Shown: piece by piece, positions 18,074-27,510 of the stretch
How positions within the stretch are numbered: the stretch's first letter is position 1
Layout: each line of letters starts with the position of its first letter
Assembly: GCA_902781705.1 (NCBI GenBank)
Contig: CACZKE010000005.1
Span: 62,001 to 126,000 of the forward strand
Source of the DNA: an uncultured Bacteroidia bacterium
Lineage (GTDB): Bacteria; Bacteroidota; Bacteroidia; Bacteroidales; UBA932
Direction of reading: 5' to 3'
Length of the DNA: 64,000 nucleotides
Position numbers and translations under genes: made by a program
Notes under the pieces: model-generated
What the model saw: only the letters and a program-made list of their open reading frames with translations
Told to the model about the DNA's origin: nothing
Database searches by the model: none

Positions 18074-18079
18074 GAATTT

Positions 18080-18874
18080 CTACGGTCTCATTCCTTTTTC
18101 CGTATAAGGATGATAAGGATTCTTGTCGGGGAAACCGAGGGAGGCCCACATCGTTCCGTCCTCGAAGACGACGGCGGCGGTGGTGATGGGACGGAGGATG
18201 GGAGCGCCGCTCCGGGAGATCTTGTTGATCAGGAAGTCATGATCCCATTCGGCGATGGGGATGCAGGTTTCCGCCAGGAGTTCGGACGCTTTCTCGTAGC
18301 GGTCCACGCCCTTGCGGTCCGCCTTGCGGCCCTGCCAGGTGAAGTTCGTCACCACGCGATAGCCCTTCTCTTCCTCATTGACATCGTACCGGGCCCGGAC
18401 GCGCCAGTTATCGACCTCGTAATAGACGGCACCGCCCTTCGCGTCGATGACGCCGAAGTTGGCCTCCACGCCCATCGGTTTAGAAAGCGTGTCCAGAAAA
18501 TGGTCGAAATCCTCCACGGTCGCGCACACTTCCAGCGCCCGGAACATCAGGACGCCTTCCTTGTCCATCTTCTCCGCCGGAACGTCGTCCTCCTTGAGGT
18601 CGTACGTCGCCGTGTTCATGATACAGAACCCGGCGCTGTTGGTCCCTGCCCAGGCTTCCCGTTCCGCCGGACCGTCCGTATTGACCAGGGCGATGAAACT
18701 GTACTTCTCCCCCTGGAACCACTTGATATCGTTCGTCTTATGGCTCGTATCCCGATGCTTGAGCATCACCGGTTTTCCATCGGCCCGCACCTTTCCGCTG
18801 ACAATCACCGACGTGCAGCAGAATGCCGGCAGGGCTAAAAATGAAAAGATGGACAGTAAGATTAACTTTTTCAT
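18080..18874 (-). CDS. Secreted Ntn-hydrolase of the acyl-transferase/C45-like type
   Basis: The 264-residue product starts with a signal peptide (MKKLILLSIFSFLALPAF) directly followed by CCTSVIVSGKV. In this fold an N-terminal Cys exposed by signal cleavage is the nucleophile (here probably C20). The next segment, ADGKPVMLKHRDTS, corresponds to the conserved Arg/Asp part. Relatives include choloylglycine hydrolase-like amidases and acyl-CoA:6-APA acyltransferase-like proteins; the substrate cannot be chosen. ATG 18874 was selected because the longer frame upstream overlaps ruvB and lacks a signal peptide. The ATG follows the ruvB stop by one base, so the two genes are probably translationally coupled. 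Confidence 0.75.
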   Translation of the reverse strand: MKKLILLSIFSFLALPAFCCTSVIVSGKVRADGKPVMLKHRDTSHKTNDIKWFQGEKYSFIALVNTDGPAEREAWAGTNSAGFCIMNTATYDLKEDDVPAEKMDKEGVLMFRALEVCATVEDFDHFLDTLSKPMGVEANFGVIDAKGGAVYYEVDNWRVRARYDVNEEEKGYRVVTNFTWQGRKADRKGVDRYEKASELLAETCIPIAEWDHDFLINKISRSGAPILRPITTAAVVFEDGTMWASLGFPDKNPYHPYTEKGMRP

Positions 18875-18875
18875 A

Positions 18876-19916
18876 TCAAAACAAACTTCCGCTTTCTTCC
18901 GGGTTGTATTTCCGCTGGGGCAGGAGGGATTCCAGGCCCATGTGCGCATAGGCGAGTTCGGTGGCGACGCGGCCGCGCTGGGTGCGGACGAGGAATCCTT
19001 CCTTGATCAGGAAGGGTTCGTACACCTCCTCCAGGGTGCCGGCATCCTCGGAGATGGATGTAGCGAGGGTTCCCACGCCCACCGGACCGCCCTTGAACAG
19101 GGTGATCAGCGTCCGGAGGATCTTGTGGTCGATGGAATCCAGACCCCGCTTGTCGATCTTGAGCTTGTTCAGGGCGAACCGGGCGATTTCCACGTCGATC
19201 CGACCGTCGCCGAGCACCTGCGCGAAATCCCGCACCCGCTTGAGCAGGGCATTGGCGATCCGGGCCGTGCCGCGGCTGCGGAGGGCGATTTCCTGCGCCG
19301 CGTCCCCGTCGATTTCGATGCCCAGGATGGTCGCGCTGCGGATGACGATCTTCCGAAGGTCGTCCGTATCATAGTATTCCAGGGCGCAATTGATGCCGAA
19401 ACGGTCGCGGAGGGGAGCCGTCAGCAGGCCGCTCCGCGTCGTCGCCCCCACCAGGGTGAAAGGATTCAGCGAGATCCGGACGCTCCGGGCTCCCGGTCCC
19501 TTGTCGATCATGATGTCGATGACATAGTCCTCCATCGCGGAGTACAGGTATTCCTCCACTTCCGGAGAAAGCCGGTGGATTTCGTCGATGAACAGCACGT
19601 CCCCTTTCTCCAGGGAGGTGAGAAGGCCCGCCAGGTCGCCCGGCTTGTCCAGCACGGGACCGCTCGTCACCTTCATGTTCACGCCCATCTCATTTGCGAT
19701 AATATGCGCCAGGGTGGTCTTTCCGAGTCCCGGAGGACCGTGGAACAGCGTGTGGTCCAGGGCTTCGCCGCGCATCTTCGCGGCCTTGATATAGATCTCC
19801 AGGTTGGAAACGATTTCCTTCTGTCCGGTGAAATCATCCAACTCCTGCGGGCGGATAATTCCGTCCAATTCACTATCTTTGCGGTCAACTGTGCTGCGGG
19901 GATCGAATTCGCTCAT
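18876..19916 (-). CDS. ruvB: Holliday junction branch-migration ATPase RuvB
   Basis: RuvB is the hexameric motor that drives branch migration with RuvA during recombination repair. The 346-residue protein has the RuvB N-terminal region ([11 protein letters not shown]), Walker [11 protein letters not shown] near 60-70, Walker [11 protein letters not shown], a sensor region GATTRSG with [11 protein letters not shown], and the C-terminal winged helix. Its length is normal. It has its own -7 box 25 bases upstream, and the Ntn hydrolase gene starts one base after its stop. Confidence 0.97.
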   Translation of the reverse strand: MSEFDPRSTVDRKDSELDGIIRPQELDDFTGQKEIVSNLEIYIKAAKMRGEALDHTLFHGPPGLGKTTLAHIIANEMGVNMKVTSGPVLDKPGDLAGLLTSLEKGDVLFIDEIHRLSPEVEEYLYSAMEDYVIDIMIDKGPGARSVRISLNPFTLVGATTRSGLLTAPLRDRFGINCALEYYDTDDLRKIVIRSATILGIEIDGDAAQEIALRSRGTARIANALLKRVRDFAQVLGDGRIDVEIARFALNKLKIDKRGLDSIDHKILRTLITLFKGGPVGVGTLATSISEDAGTLEEVYEPFLIKEGFLVRTQRGRVATELAYAHMGLESLLPQRKYNPEESGSLF

Positions 19917-19941
19917 CGTCAGGGTCCGGTCTTTTCAGTTA

Positions 19942-19949
19942 CAAATATA
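19942..19949 (-). promoter_or_regulatory. -7 box TATATTTG for ruvB
   Basis: An exact TAnnTTTG match on the minus strand, 25 bases before the ruvB start. Confidence 0.55.
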
Positions 19950-19994
19950 GTTTAATTTATTTGAAAATGGATGATAATGATGTTTGTGTGAAAA

Positions 19995-20183
19995 TGTTGA
20001 TAACTCCATAAACACCTGATAATCATCCTACATAGCTCCTTGAAAACTGTTGAAAACACTGTTCTTTCCGCCGGGAAAACCGGTGGATAACCGAGGCGGG
20101 ATTTCCTCCCCGGGTTATGAACATCACTGTCAACAGGGTTATCAACAGGTTTTCAACAGGCATTTTGGGCAATATGTTGATAA
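19995..20183. promoter_or_regulatory. Cluster of DnaA-box-like 9-mers between ruvB and mfd
   Basis: Three copies of TTATCAACA (19995 and 20175 reverse, 20139 forward) are joined by two TTTTCAACA (20048 reverse, 20150 forward), one TTATCCACC (20082 reverse) and one TTATGAACA (20115). All fall within 189 bases. They differ by one or two bases from the DnaA consensus TTATCCACA. An AT-rich stretch (about 19940-20000) lies beside the cluster. The last copies overlap the start of the mfd reading frame. It could be a replication origin, a DnaA-regulated region or a DnaA titration site. Confidence 0.45.
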
Positions 20184-23100
20184 GCGCAACATCGACACAA
20201 CTGCTCCGCCGCAGGATGAATTCCGGAAGGGAAACGTTCTGCAGCGGGCTGTTCTTGTCTGCACGCTGGTTTGTAGTTTCCCAAGCGGCGGAAAAAGGCA
20301 TCCACCTGATCGTCCTTCCCACCCGGGAAACGGCGGAATACTGCAGTTCGGATCTATATAACCTGGTCGAAGGCGACCGCGTCTTCTTCCTCCCCGACAG
20401 CGGCGGCGCCGTGGAACGGAGCAATTACAAGTCGTCCCTGGGCGTCCAGCGGACGGCTGCCGTCGGCAAGATCATGGATCCGGGGGAGGATACCCTTTTC
20501 ATCGTCACCTATCCGGAAGCGCTGGAAGAGCTCGTCCCGGAGGAAAAGAAACTTGCCGATGCGCTTTTCACCATCCGGACCGGCGAGGAAATCAGTTACG
20601 AAAAAGTAAAGGAAATCCTTGGAAACCAAGGGTTCGAGCGGGTGGACTTCGTATCGGCACCGGGACAGTATGCCATCCGCGGCGCGGTCATCGACATATT
20701 CTCCTATTCCCTGGAATATCCCTACCGCCTGACTTTCTTCGGAAACGAGGTGGAGAAGATCCATACCTTCGACTGCAATACCCAACTGTCCAAGGAAATT
20801 ATGGACAAGGCCGATATCTATCCGGACATCGTCGCCGGGAATCCGGAGGAAGGTGGCGTGAGTATCCTGACGCTCCTGAAAAAGGATACGACGGTATGGC
20901 TGGATTCGTCCGATATGTACCGTGACCGGGACTTTTTCCCGCAGTTGACGGATTTCCGCCACGTGTATCTGGATATTCCGCTGTCCCGCCAGAACGAGGA
21001 AAGCGTCGCCTTCTACATCACGCCGCAGCCGGTTTTCAACAAGAACTTCGAACTGCTGCTTTCGGATATCCGGACCCGGATGGAAAACGGGTACAAGGTT
21101 CATATTTTCGGTGAAAAGGAGGCGCAGTTGGAACGGCTCCGGTCCATCATCCTCCAGGACGAACATGCGCTTCTTCCGGAATTCGTGAAGGGGAAAGTCA
21201 TCCATGCGGGTTTCATCGACAATCAGGACAAGGTTTGCTGTTATTCCGATCATGAAATATTCGACCGCTTCCACCGGGTACGTCTTCGCCGGACGGTGGA
21301 AAAGTCGGAACAACTCACGCTTAACGACCTCAGCGCCTTTAATATCGGCGATTATATCGTCCATATCGACCATGGCGTGGGGGTGTTCGGCGGTCTGGTG
21401 AAGATGGCCGACGACAAGGGTCGCATCCACGAAGTGGTGAAACTCATGTACAAGGACAACGACGTGGTGTTCGTCTCCGTCCATTCCCTGCACAAGATTT
21501 CCCGCTTCCGCTCCAAGGAAGGGGAGATGCCCCGGATCAACAAACTCGGATCCAAGGCCTGGACGACGATGAAATCATCGGCCAAGTCCCGCGTGAAGGA
21601 CATCGCCAAGGAACTCATCCAGCTCTATGCCCGCCGGAAGGCCTCGAAGGGATACGCCTTCTCGCCGGATAATTATTTGCAGGAGGAACTGGAATCTTCT
21701 TTCATGTACGAAGATACCCCGGACCAGGAAAAGGCGACCAGGGCGGTCAAGGAAGACATGGAGGACAATTGCCCGATGGACCGCCTGGTGTGCGGCGACG
21801 TGGGATTCGGAAAGACGGAAGTGGCCATCCGGGCCGCCTTCAAGGCCGTCTGCGACTCTAAGCAGGTGGCGGTTCTTGTGCCCACGACGATTCTCGCCCT
21901 GCAGCATTTTGAAACTTTCAAGGCGCGTCTGAAAAACCTTCCCTGCAAGGTGGAATATGTGAGCCGCCTCCGGACGGCGAAACAGATTACCGATATCAAA
22001 AAGCAACTGAAAGAAGGGAAGATAGACATCCTGATAGGAACGCACAAGATCCTTGGGGCCGGGTTCGAATTCAAGGATCTGGGCCTGCTTATCATCGATG
22101 AGGAACAAAAGTTCGGTGTCAGCGCGAAGGAAAAACTCCGCCAACTCAAGGCATCGGTCGATACCCTTACCTTGACGGCTACCCCGATTCCCCGGACTTT
22201 GCAGTTCTCGCTTCTCGGTGCCCGCGACCTGTCCATCATCAATACCCCGCCGCCGAACCGGATTCCCGTCCAGACGGAGATCATCCTGTTCGACGAGCAG
22301 GAAATCAAGAGCATCGTCAATTACGAATTGAACCGGGGCGGCCAAATATTCTTCCTGCACAACAAGGTGGAGGAACTGCCGGCCATCCACGACATCCTGC
22401 ACCGGCTGGTTCCGGACATGCGCATCTGTGTCGCCCATGGGCAGATGGAAGCGAAGGAACTGGAAAACAAGATGCTGGACTTCATGCGCGGGGATTACGA
22501 CATGCTCCTTTGCACGACCATCATCGAGAACGGCCTGGATATTCCCAATGCCAATACGATCATCGTGAACCAGGCGCAGAACATCGGCCTGAGCGACCTG
22601 CACCAACTCCGCGGCCGGGTGGGACGGTCCAACCGGAAGGCCTTCTGCTACCTGATCGTTCCGCCGCTGGTGTCCATCACGGACGACGCCCGCCGCCGTC
22701 TCCGGGCCATCGAAGAGTTTTCCGACCTGGGAAGCGGCTTCAACATCGCCATGCAGGACCTGGACATCCGGGGTGCCGGCAACCTGCTGGGTGCCGAACA
22801 AAGCGGTTTCATTACCGACATGGGCTTCGAAACCTATCAGAAAATCCTGTCCGAGGCGATGGAGGAACTGGGTATGGAAACGGGAATAACCACCCGCGGC
22901 AAAGAAGAATCCTTCGTGGAGGACTGTACCGTGGAAACCGACCAGCCGGCCCTCATTCCGGACGATTATATCGATGTCACGGCGGAGAAGATCCGCATCT
23001 ACAAACAGTTGGACAGTCTCACCGACGACCGCGAGATCGACCGCCTGGGCCGCCAGCTCGAAGACCGTTTCGGACCGGTCCCCGTGGAAGTGCGGAATCT

Positions 23101-23365
23101 TTTCAATGTCGTGAAAATAAGGAATTTAGGGGCTGCTTTCGGTTTCGAGAAAATCATTGTCAAGAACGGGATGCAGATCATGTTCTTCATCTCCAATCCC
23201 ATGTCCGGCTTCTACAAATCCAAGCAGTTCGAAAGGATTGTCGGACGGATCAACGACCAGCCCGCGCTGTTCAAGGTGAACCAGGACAAGGGGAAACTCC
23301 GGACGGTGACCCGGGGAGTGGATTCCATGGAAAAAGCCCTCGCCACCCTGCAGCGGTTGCAATAA
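20117..23365 (+). CDS. mfd: Transcription-repair coupling factor Mfd
   Basis: Mfd pushes stalled RNA polymerase off damaged DNA and recruits UvrA. The 1082-residue protein has an N-terminal UvrB-like part, the CarD/RID-type polymerase-interaction domain (IGDYIVHIDHGVGVFGGL near 415-430), translocase motif I VCGDVGFGKTEVAI near 560, the DEEQ box in LLIIDEEQKFGV near 660, and the C-terminal TRCF domain. ATG 20117 gives a normal N-terminus; ATG 20174 is a shorter alternative. The DnaA-box-like repeats run into the first 20 codons. No clear TAnnTTTG box is seen. The gene is slightly shorter than many Mfd proteins but all motor motifs are present. Confidence 0.95.
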   Translation: MNITVNRVINRFSTGILGNMLISATSTQLLRRRMNSGRETFCSGLFLSARWFVVSQAAEKGIHLIVLPTRETAEYCSSDLYNLVEGDRVFFLPDSGGAVERSNYKSSLGVQRTAAVGKIMDPGEDTLFIVTYPEALEELVPEEKKLADALFTIRTGEEISYEKVKEILGNQGFERVDFVSAPGQYAIRGAVIDIFSYSLEYPYRLTFFGNEVEKIHTFDCNTQLSKEIMDKADIYPDIVAGNPEEGGVSILTLLKKDTTVWLDSSDMYRDRDFFPQLTDFRHVYLDIPLSRQNEESVAFYITPQPVFNKNFELLLSDIRTRMENGYKVHIFGEKEAQLERLRSIILQDEHALLPEFVKGKVIHAGFIDNQDKVCCYSDHEIFDRFHRVRLRRTVEKSEQLTLNDLSAFNIGDYIVHIDHGVGVFGGLVKMADDKGRIHEVVKLMYKDNDVVFVSVHSLHKISRFRSKEGEMPRINKLGSKAWTTMKSSAKSRVKDIAKELIQLYARRKASKGYAFSPDNYLQEELESSFMYEDTPDQEKATRAVKEDMEDNCPMDRLVCGDVGFGKTEVAIRAAFKAVCDSKQVAVLVPTTILALQHFETFKARLKNLPCKVEYVSRLRTAKQITDIKKQLKEGKIDILIGTHKILGAGFEFKDLGLLIIDEEQKFGVSAKEKLRQLKASVDTLTLTATPIPRTLQFSLLGARDLSIINTPPPNRIPVQTEIILFDEQEIKSIVNYELNRGGQIFFLHNKVEELPAIHDILHRLVPDMRICVAHGQMEAKELENKMLDFMRGDYDMLLCTTIIENGLDIPNANTIIVNQAQNIGLSDLHQLRGRVGRSNRKAFCYLIVPPLVSITDDARRRLRAIEEFSDLGSGFNIAMQDLDIRGAGNLLGAEQSGFITDMGFETYQKILSEAMEELGMETGITTRGKEESFVEDCTVETDQPALIPDDYIDVTAEKIRIYKQLDSLTDDREIDRLGRQLEDRFGPVPVEVRNLFNVVKIRNLGAAFGFEKIIVKNGMQIMFFISNPMSGFYKSKQFERIVGRINDQPALFKVNQDKGKLRTVTRGVDSMEKALATLQRLQ

Positions 23366-23379
23366 ACGCGTAAAATTCT

Positions 23380-23387
23380 TACATTTG
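23380..23387 (+). promoter_or_regulatory. -7 box TACATTTG for coaX
   Basis: An exact TAnnTTTG match ending six bases before ATG 23394, so a leaderless transcript is expected. Confidence 0.55.
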
Positions 23388-23393
23388 CAGGCT

Positions 23394-24119
23394 ATGTCCA
23401 ATCTGCTGGTAGAAATCGGAAACACCGCCCTGAAAGCGGCCTGGGCCGAGGGGATGACCCTCGGGAAGACTTTCCGTTACCAGGGGGAGAACCGTTTGGA
23501 ATTCATCCTTTCACTGACCCGGAAGGATAAGCCGGAAGTGATGGTGGTTTCTTCCGTCTATCCGCTCGCCAAGGAAGAGATGGACCTGCTGGAAAAAGAG
23601 TGCCGGCATTTTCTCCTGCTGGATAAGGACCACAAGGAAATTCTTCTGAGTCATGGACTTCCGTCCTACCTTTCCTATGACCGGGCGGCGTCGGTCCTGG
23701 CGGCCAGGTACCTTTTCCGCGGGATGCCCTGCACAATCGTGGACTTCGGGACGACGCTCAGCGTGGATTTCACGGACAAGGGCGGGCTCTATACGGGCGG
23801 CAACGTGTCCCTTGGCTGCCGTACCCGATTCAAGGCCCTGAACCGGTATTCCCGGGCGCTTCCGCTGGTCAATACGCCCGCTGCATGCGACGTCGTGGGC
23901 ACTTCGGAACTGTCCTCGATCGAAAGTGGTGTCGTTTCAGGCATACAATTTGAAATAGAGGGATACCTGGCCCTCCATCCGGAGAACGTCCCCGTCTTCA
24001 CGGGCGGAGACGCGAATTATTTTGCAAAACGGATGAAAAGTTCCATCTTTGTAATTTGTAACCTCGTGATGATGGGGTTGGCTTTAATAGCTGACGGATA
24101 TGTCAAGAAAATGGTTTGA
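23394..24119 (+). CDS. coaX: Type III pantothenate kinase
   Basis: CoaX performs the first committed step of CoA synthesis, phosphorylating pantothenate. The 241-residue protein has the N-terminal phosphate-binding segment VEIGNTALKAAW (the usual D of DxGNT is replaced by E here), the TIVDFGTTLSVDF motif near 116-128, GGNVSLGCRTR, and the late GGDANYF. Start ATG 23394 follows a -7 box by six bases. The start of the next gene overlaps its last 20 bases. CoaX proteins normally dimerise and need a monovalent cation (family knowledge). Confidence 0.92.
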   Translation: MSNLLVEIGNTALKAAWAEGMTLGKTFRYQGENRLEFILSLTRKDKPEVMVVSSVYPLAKEEMDLLEKECRHFLLLDKDHKEILLSHGLPSYLSYDRAASVLAARYLFRGMPCTIVDFGTTLSVDFTDKGGLYTGGNVSLGCRTRFKALNRYSRALPLVNTPAACDVVGTSELSSIESGVVSGIQFEIEGYLALHPENVPVFTGGDANYFAKRMKSSIFVICNLVMMGLALIADGYVKKMV

Positions 24120-25404
24120 CAGACTATGGATTACCGTGGCGGCCCTCATAGCGGCCGCTTTGCCTGTGTATGCCCAGAACGGCGCCTACAACGGCTACTC
24201 TCCGTATTCTGTCTATGGAATAGGCGACCTGCATGCAACCGGAACCTCCTTCAACGCCTCGATGGGCGGAGTGGGTGTGGCTACCCGTAACCGCCGCTTT
24301 GTCAATACGGTGAACCCGGCTTCGGCGACCGCCCGCGACTCCCTCTCCTTCATGGCGGATTTCGGCCTGTCCGGCAAGTCTTCCCTGTTTACGGAAGGTG
24401 ACCTGAAGGGAACGAAAACAGTCCTGAATATCAATGACTTCGTGATTTCCTTCCCCATGTGGCGCAAGACCGCTTTCATGGTGGGTGTCGCCCCTTTCAG
24501 CGACACGGGATTTTCGATGTCCTATATTGACAAGATCACTTCCGGCGACCAGAGCATCGGCTATACCGGAAACCGGGCCTACGGCGCTTTTGGGGACGGC
24601 GGCATCTATCAACTGTTCGCCGGCGCGTCCGTCACGCTGTGGAACCGTCTTTCCCTCGGTGCGCATTACAATATGTTCTTTGGCACCATCAGCAAGTATT
24701 CCGCCAGCACTTTCACGGATGCGAGTTACCGGAGCGTGACGCTCGGCGACACCCTCCAGGTGCGGGCTCATACGGCCAAGTTCGGTCTTCAGTATGAGCA
24801 ACCCGTCGGTACCGGAAAATTTACCATCGGCGCCACTTACCGCATGAAAGCCAAGGTTTCGGGCTACGCCATCGAATACAGCAACATCGCGGAAATGGAC
24901 CTCGGAAGCCATTCCCTTTCCAAGGACGATATCTCCTTCGGCGACGAAATCGGCGTGGGACTTTCTTATGGACAGGGTGAAAAATGGGCCGTGGAGGTCG
25001 ATTACCTCCGGGGAGACTGGCGCGGCAGCAACTTCGATTCCGTCCGCGGATTCCGGAACAACGGCACCCACAAGTTCACCTCCGGGGTGGCCCAGTCGGT
25101 GAAGGCGGGCTTCGAAATCACTCCGAACCGGAGCGATATCCGCTACCGCTGGAAGCGCTGCACCTACCGGGTGGGTGCCTACATGGACCAGTCCTATTTC
25201 CAGGTCGATGGACAGAACATCATCTCCGCCGGCATTACTTTGGGAATGACGATTCCGGTCTATCAGGGCTACAACGGCATTACCTTTGCATTGGATGCGG
25301 GACAAAGGGGCATTGGAGCCGGATTCGTGAAGGAAAACTACATCGGATTCCATCTCGGGTTCAACATCTTCGACATCTGGTTCCGGAAGCCGCAATACCA
25401 GTAA
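24100..25404 (+). CDS. Outer-membrane beta-barrel protein, function unknown
   Basis: The 434-residue protein has a signal peptide ending PVYAQ, then NGYSPYSVYGIGDLHATG. A conserved-looking N-terminal GGVGVATRNRRFVNTVNPAS follows, which resembles FadL/OmpP1- or PorV-like outer-membrane proteins of Bacteroidota. Alternating amphipathic strands and a final aromatic-rich strand (NIFDIWFRKPQYQ) fit a barrel. It overlaps the end of coaX by 20 bases and precedes a TPR gene, lptC and ppiD, a grouping that points to envelope biogenesis. No enzyme motif is seen. Confidence 0.7.
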   Translation: MSRKWFDRLWITVAALIAAALPVYAQNGAYNGYSPYSVYGIGDLHATGTSFNASMGGVGVATRNRRFVNTVNPASATARDSLSFMADFGLSGKSSLFTEGDLKGTKTVLNINDFVISFPMWRKTAFMVGVAPFSDTGFSMSYIDKITSGDQSIGYTGNRAYGAFGDGGIYQLFAGASVTLWNRLSLGAHYNMFFGTISKYSASTFTDASYRSVTLGDTLQVRAHTAKFGLQYEQPVGTGKFTIGATYRMKAKVSGYAIEYSNIAEMDLGSHSLSKDDISFGDEIGVGLSYGQGEKWAVEVDYLRGDWRGSNFDSVRGFRNNGTHKFTSGVAQSVKAGFEITPNRSDIRYRWKRCTYRVGAYMDQSYFQVDGQNIISAGITLGMTIPVYQGYNGITFALDAGQRGIGAGFVKENYIGFHLGFNIFDIWFRKPQYQ

Positions 25405-25432
25405 AAACGGACAAATACAAAATTCTGACGAT

Positions 25433-26773
25433 ATGAAAAAGTTAACCTCCATCCTCATGCTCGCCGTCATGGCGGCCTTCCTGGGACACAACGCCTCAGC
25501 CCAGGGAAAGTATGGTGCTGACAGTGCAGAGTGCATCAAGTACCTCTCCTATTACCAGGAGTATTACAAGCAGAAGAATTACGATTCCGCCCTTCCCAAC
25601 TGGAGAAAGGCCTATTCCATCTGCCCGGCTACCGCCTCGCAGAACCTGTTCGTGCACGGTTCCACCCTCATCAACCGGGAAATCAACAAGAACCGCAAGA
25701 ACGCCGCCTACTTCAACGCCCTCGTGGACACCCTGCTCACCCTGCAGGACCAGCGTCTTGAGCACTATCCGCGCACCGCGAAGGGTGTGGACCAGAAGGC
25801 CACCATCCTGAACAACAAGGGCCAGTACATGATCAACTTCCGCGGTGAGGATTCCCAGTACCTGTACGACAACCTCACCCCGATCATCGCCGACCTGGGC
25901 AGTGCCACGAAGGGCGGCATCCTGGTGAACAACCTCCAGGCCGCCATCAATCTCTACCGGGAGAACAAACTCACGGCCGATGACGTGATCAACATGTACG
26001 ACACCGTTTCCGAGGCTATCTCCGGTGCTACCGCCAAGAGCGACGCCGAGGCGGAGGACAACCTCAAGACCAAGGCCACCATCGAGAGCGTCTTCGCGGA
26101 CAGCAAAGTGGCTTCCTGCGAAAACCTCATCAATATCTTCACCCCGCGCTTCGAGGCCGATCCGAACAATATCAGTGTCGTCGCGAACATCGTGAAGCTC
26201 ATGAACAACGCCGAGGATTGCGCCACGAACGACCTCTATTTCAAGGCCGTCACCCAGATGCACAAGCTGGATCCGTCCTATCGCAGCGCCTATGGCCTGT
26301 ACAAGCTGAACGCCGCCCGCGACAATGTGGCCGAGGCTTGCCAGTACCTGGAGGAGGCCATCGACTCCGAGGAATCCGACGAGGCCACCGACGCCCAGTA
26401 CCTGTATGAACTCGCCCGCTTCTGCTATGCGAACAACATGCGCGGCCGCGCCTTCGACGCCGCCGGCAAGGCGGTCCGCCTGGACAACGGCTATGCCGGC
26501 AAGGCCTACATGATCATGGGTAACCTCTGGGCTTCCGCGAGCTGCGGCGGCGACGTGGACAAGTACGCCCGGTACTGGGCCGCCACCGACTACTACCAGA
26601 AGGCCCGTGCGGCGGACGAGTCCCTCGCCGCGGATGCCAATGCCGCCATCGGCAAGGTGAGCATCTACTATCCGGAGGCCAGCGAAATCTTCATGTACGA
26701 CCTGGGCAAGGGTCAGGTGTACACGGTCTCCTGCGGTGGCATGACCACCACCACCACGGTCCGCGTCCGGTAA
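25433..26773 (+). CDS. Exported tetratricopeptide-repeat protein
   Basis: The 446-residue protein has a signal peptide (to about HNASAQ) and helical repeats including YYQEYYKQKNYDSALPNWRK near 37-56 and a cluster of TPR-like helices at 290-400. It is probably a periplasmic or outer-membrane-associated scaffold. The gene lies 28 bases after the barrel protein gene and 4 bases before lptC, so the three are likely co-transcribed. The tail, GMTTTTTVRVR, is low-complexity. A precise function cannot be given. Confidence 0.75.
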   Translation: MKKLTSILMLAVMAAFLGHNASAQGKYGADSAECIKYLSYYQEYYKQKNYDSALPNWRKAYSICPATASQNLFVHGSTLINREINKNRKNAAYFNALVDTLLTLQDQRLEHYPRTAKGVDQKATILNNKGQYMINFRGEDSQYLYDNLTPIIADLGSATKGGILVNNLQAAINLYRENKLTADDVINMYDTVSEAISGATAKSDAEAEDNLKTKATIESVFADSKVASCENLINIFTPRFEADPNNISVVANIVKLMNNAEDCATNDLYFKAVTQMHKLDPSYRSAYGLYKLNAARDNVAEACQYLEEAIDSEESDEATDAQYLYELARFCYANNMRGRAFDAAGKAVRLDNGYAGKAYMIMGNLWASASCGGDVDKYARYWAATDYYQKARAADESLAADANAAIGKVSIYYPEASEIFMYDLGKGQVYTVSCGGMTTTTTVRVR

Positions 26774-26777
26774 GGCT

Positions 26778-27458
26778 GTGAAAGCAAACCGCATATTGAC
26801 GACGATGGCAACCGCGCTTGCGGTTGCTTTCGTTGTCTATTCCTGCAAGGGAAACTTGTCCGAGGCGGAGAAACTGGACCTGTCCGTCACGCCCCTCCAG
26901 GTCGTCGACAGCATGTTCTTCGTCCAGACGGAGAACGGGAAACTGAGAATGCGTGTGGAGGCCCCTGTAATGGAGGTTTACGACCACGACAGCCTGTCCT
27001 ATGAACTGTTCCCGAAAGGGATTTCCGTGTACGGCTATACGGAGGAAGGCTCCCTGGAAACGACCATCAAGTCCCAGAAAGCCCGCCATGATACCCGGAA
27101 GGACAAGGAGGACAAGTGGTCGGCCTTCGGCGCGGTCGTGATCCGGAACATCGTCAAGAACGAGACGATGGAGACGGACACCATCTACTGGGACCAGAAG
27201 AAGAAGGAAATATGGACCGACTGTTATGTCAAGATGTACTCTTCGGCCGGTTATATGCAGGGTTTCGGAATGCGCTCCGACGACATGGCCCGCAACGCCA
27301 TCATCCAGCGTCCTTTCAACAGTTACGGCGTCGTGGAGCAGGATACGACCAAGGTGGTCCTGGATTCTGTCAATTTCATAGGCCCTTTTCCCCGTCCGCG
27401 AGTGGCAAAACGGCCTGATGTGCGAAAAAATAGTGGTAAATTGAAAGAAAATCACTAA
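26778..27458 (+). CDS. lptC: LPS export periplasmic protein LptC
   Basis: LptC links the inner-membrane LptBFG transporter to the LptA bridge that carries LPS to the outer membrane. The 226-residue product begins with GTG (26778), four bases after the TPR gene stop. It has a signal/lipobox region VVYSCKG and the LptC-like beta-jellyroll pattern, including KGISVYGYTEEG, ETTIKSQKARHD and ETDTIYWDQKKKEIWTD. The C-terminal tail is basic. Bacteroidota LptC often carries such a lipobox (family knowledge). Expected partner genes (lptB, F, G) are not in the window. Confidence 0.82.
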   Translation: MKANRILTTMATALAVAFVVYSCKGNLSEAEKLDLSVTPLQVVDSMFFVQTENGKLRMRVEAPVMEVYDHDSLSYELFPKGISVYGYTEEGSLETTIKSQKARHDTRKDKEDKWSAFGAVVIRNIVKNETMETDTIYWDQKKKEIWTDCYVKMYSSAGYMQGFGMRSDDMARNAIIQRPFNSYGVVEQDTTKVVLDSVNFIGPFPRPRVAKRPDVRKNSGKLKENH

Positions 27459-27510
27459 ATTCGCACCCTTGACTGAAAATTGACGAAAATTTTAAAAAAG
27501 TAACGATAAA

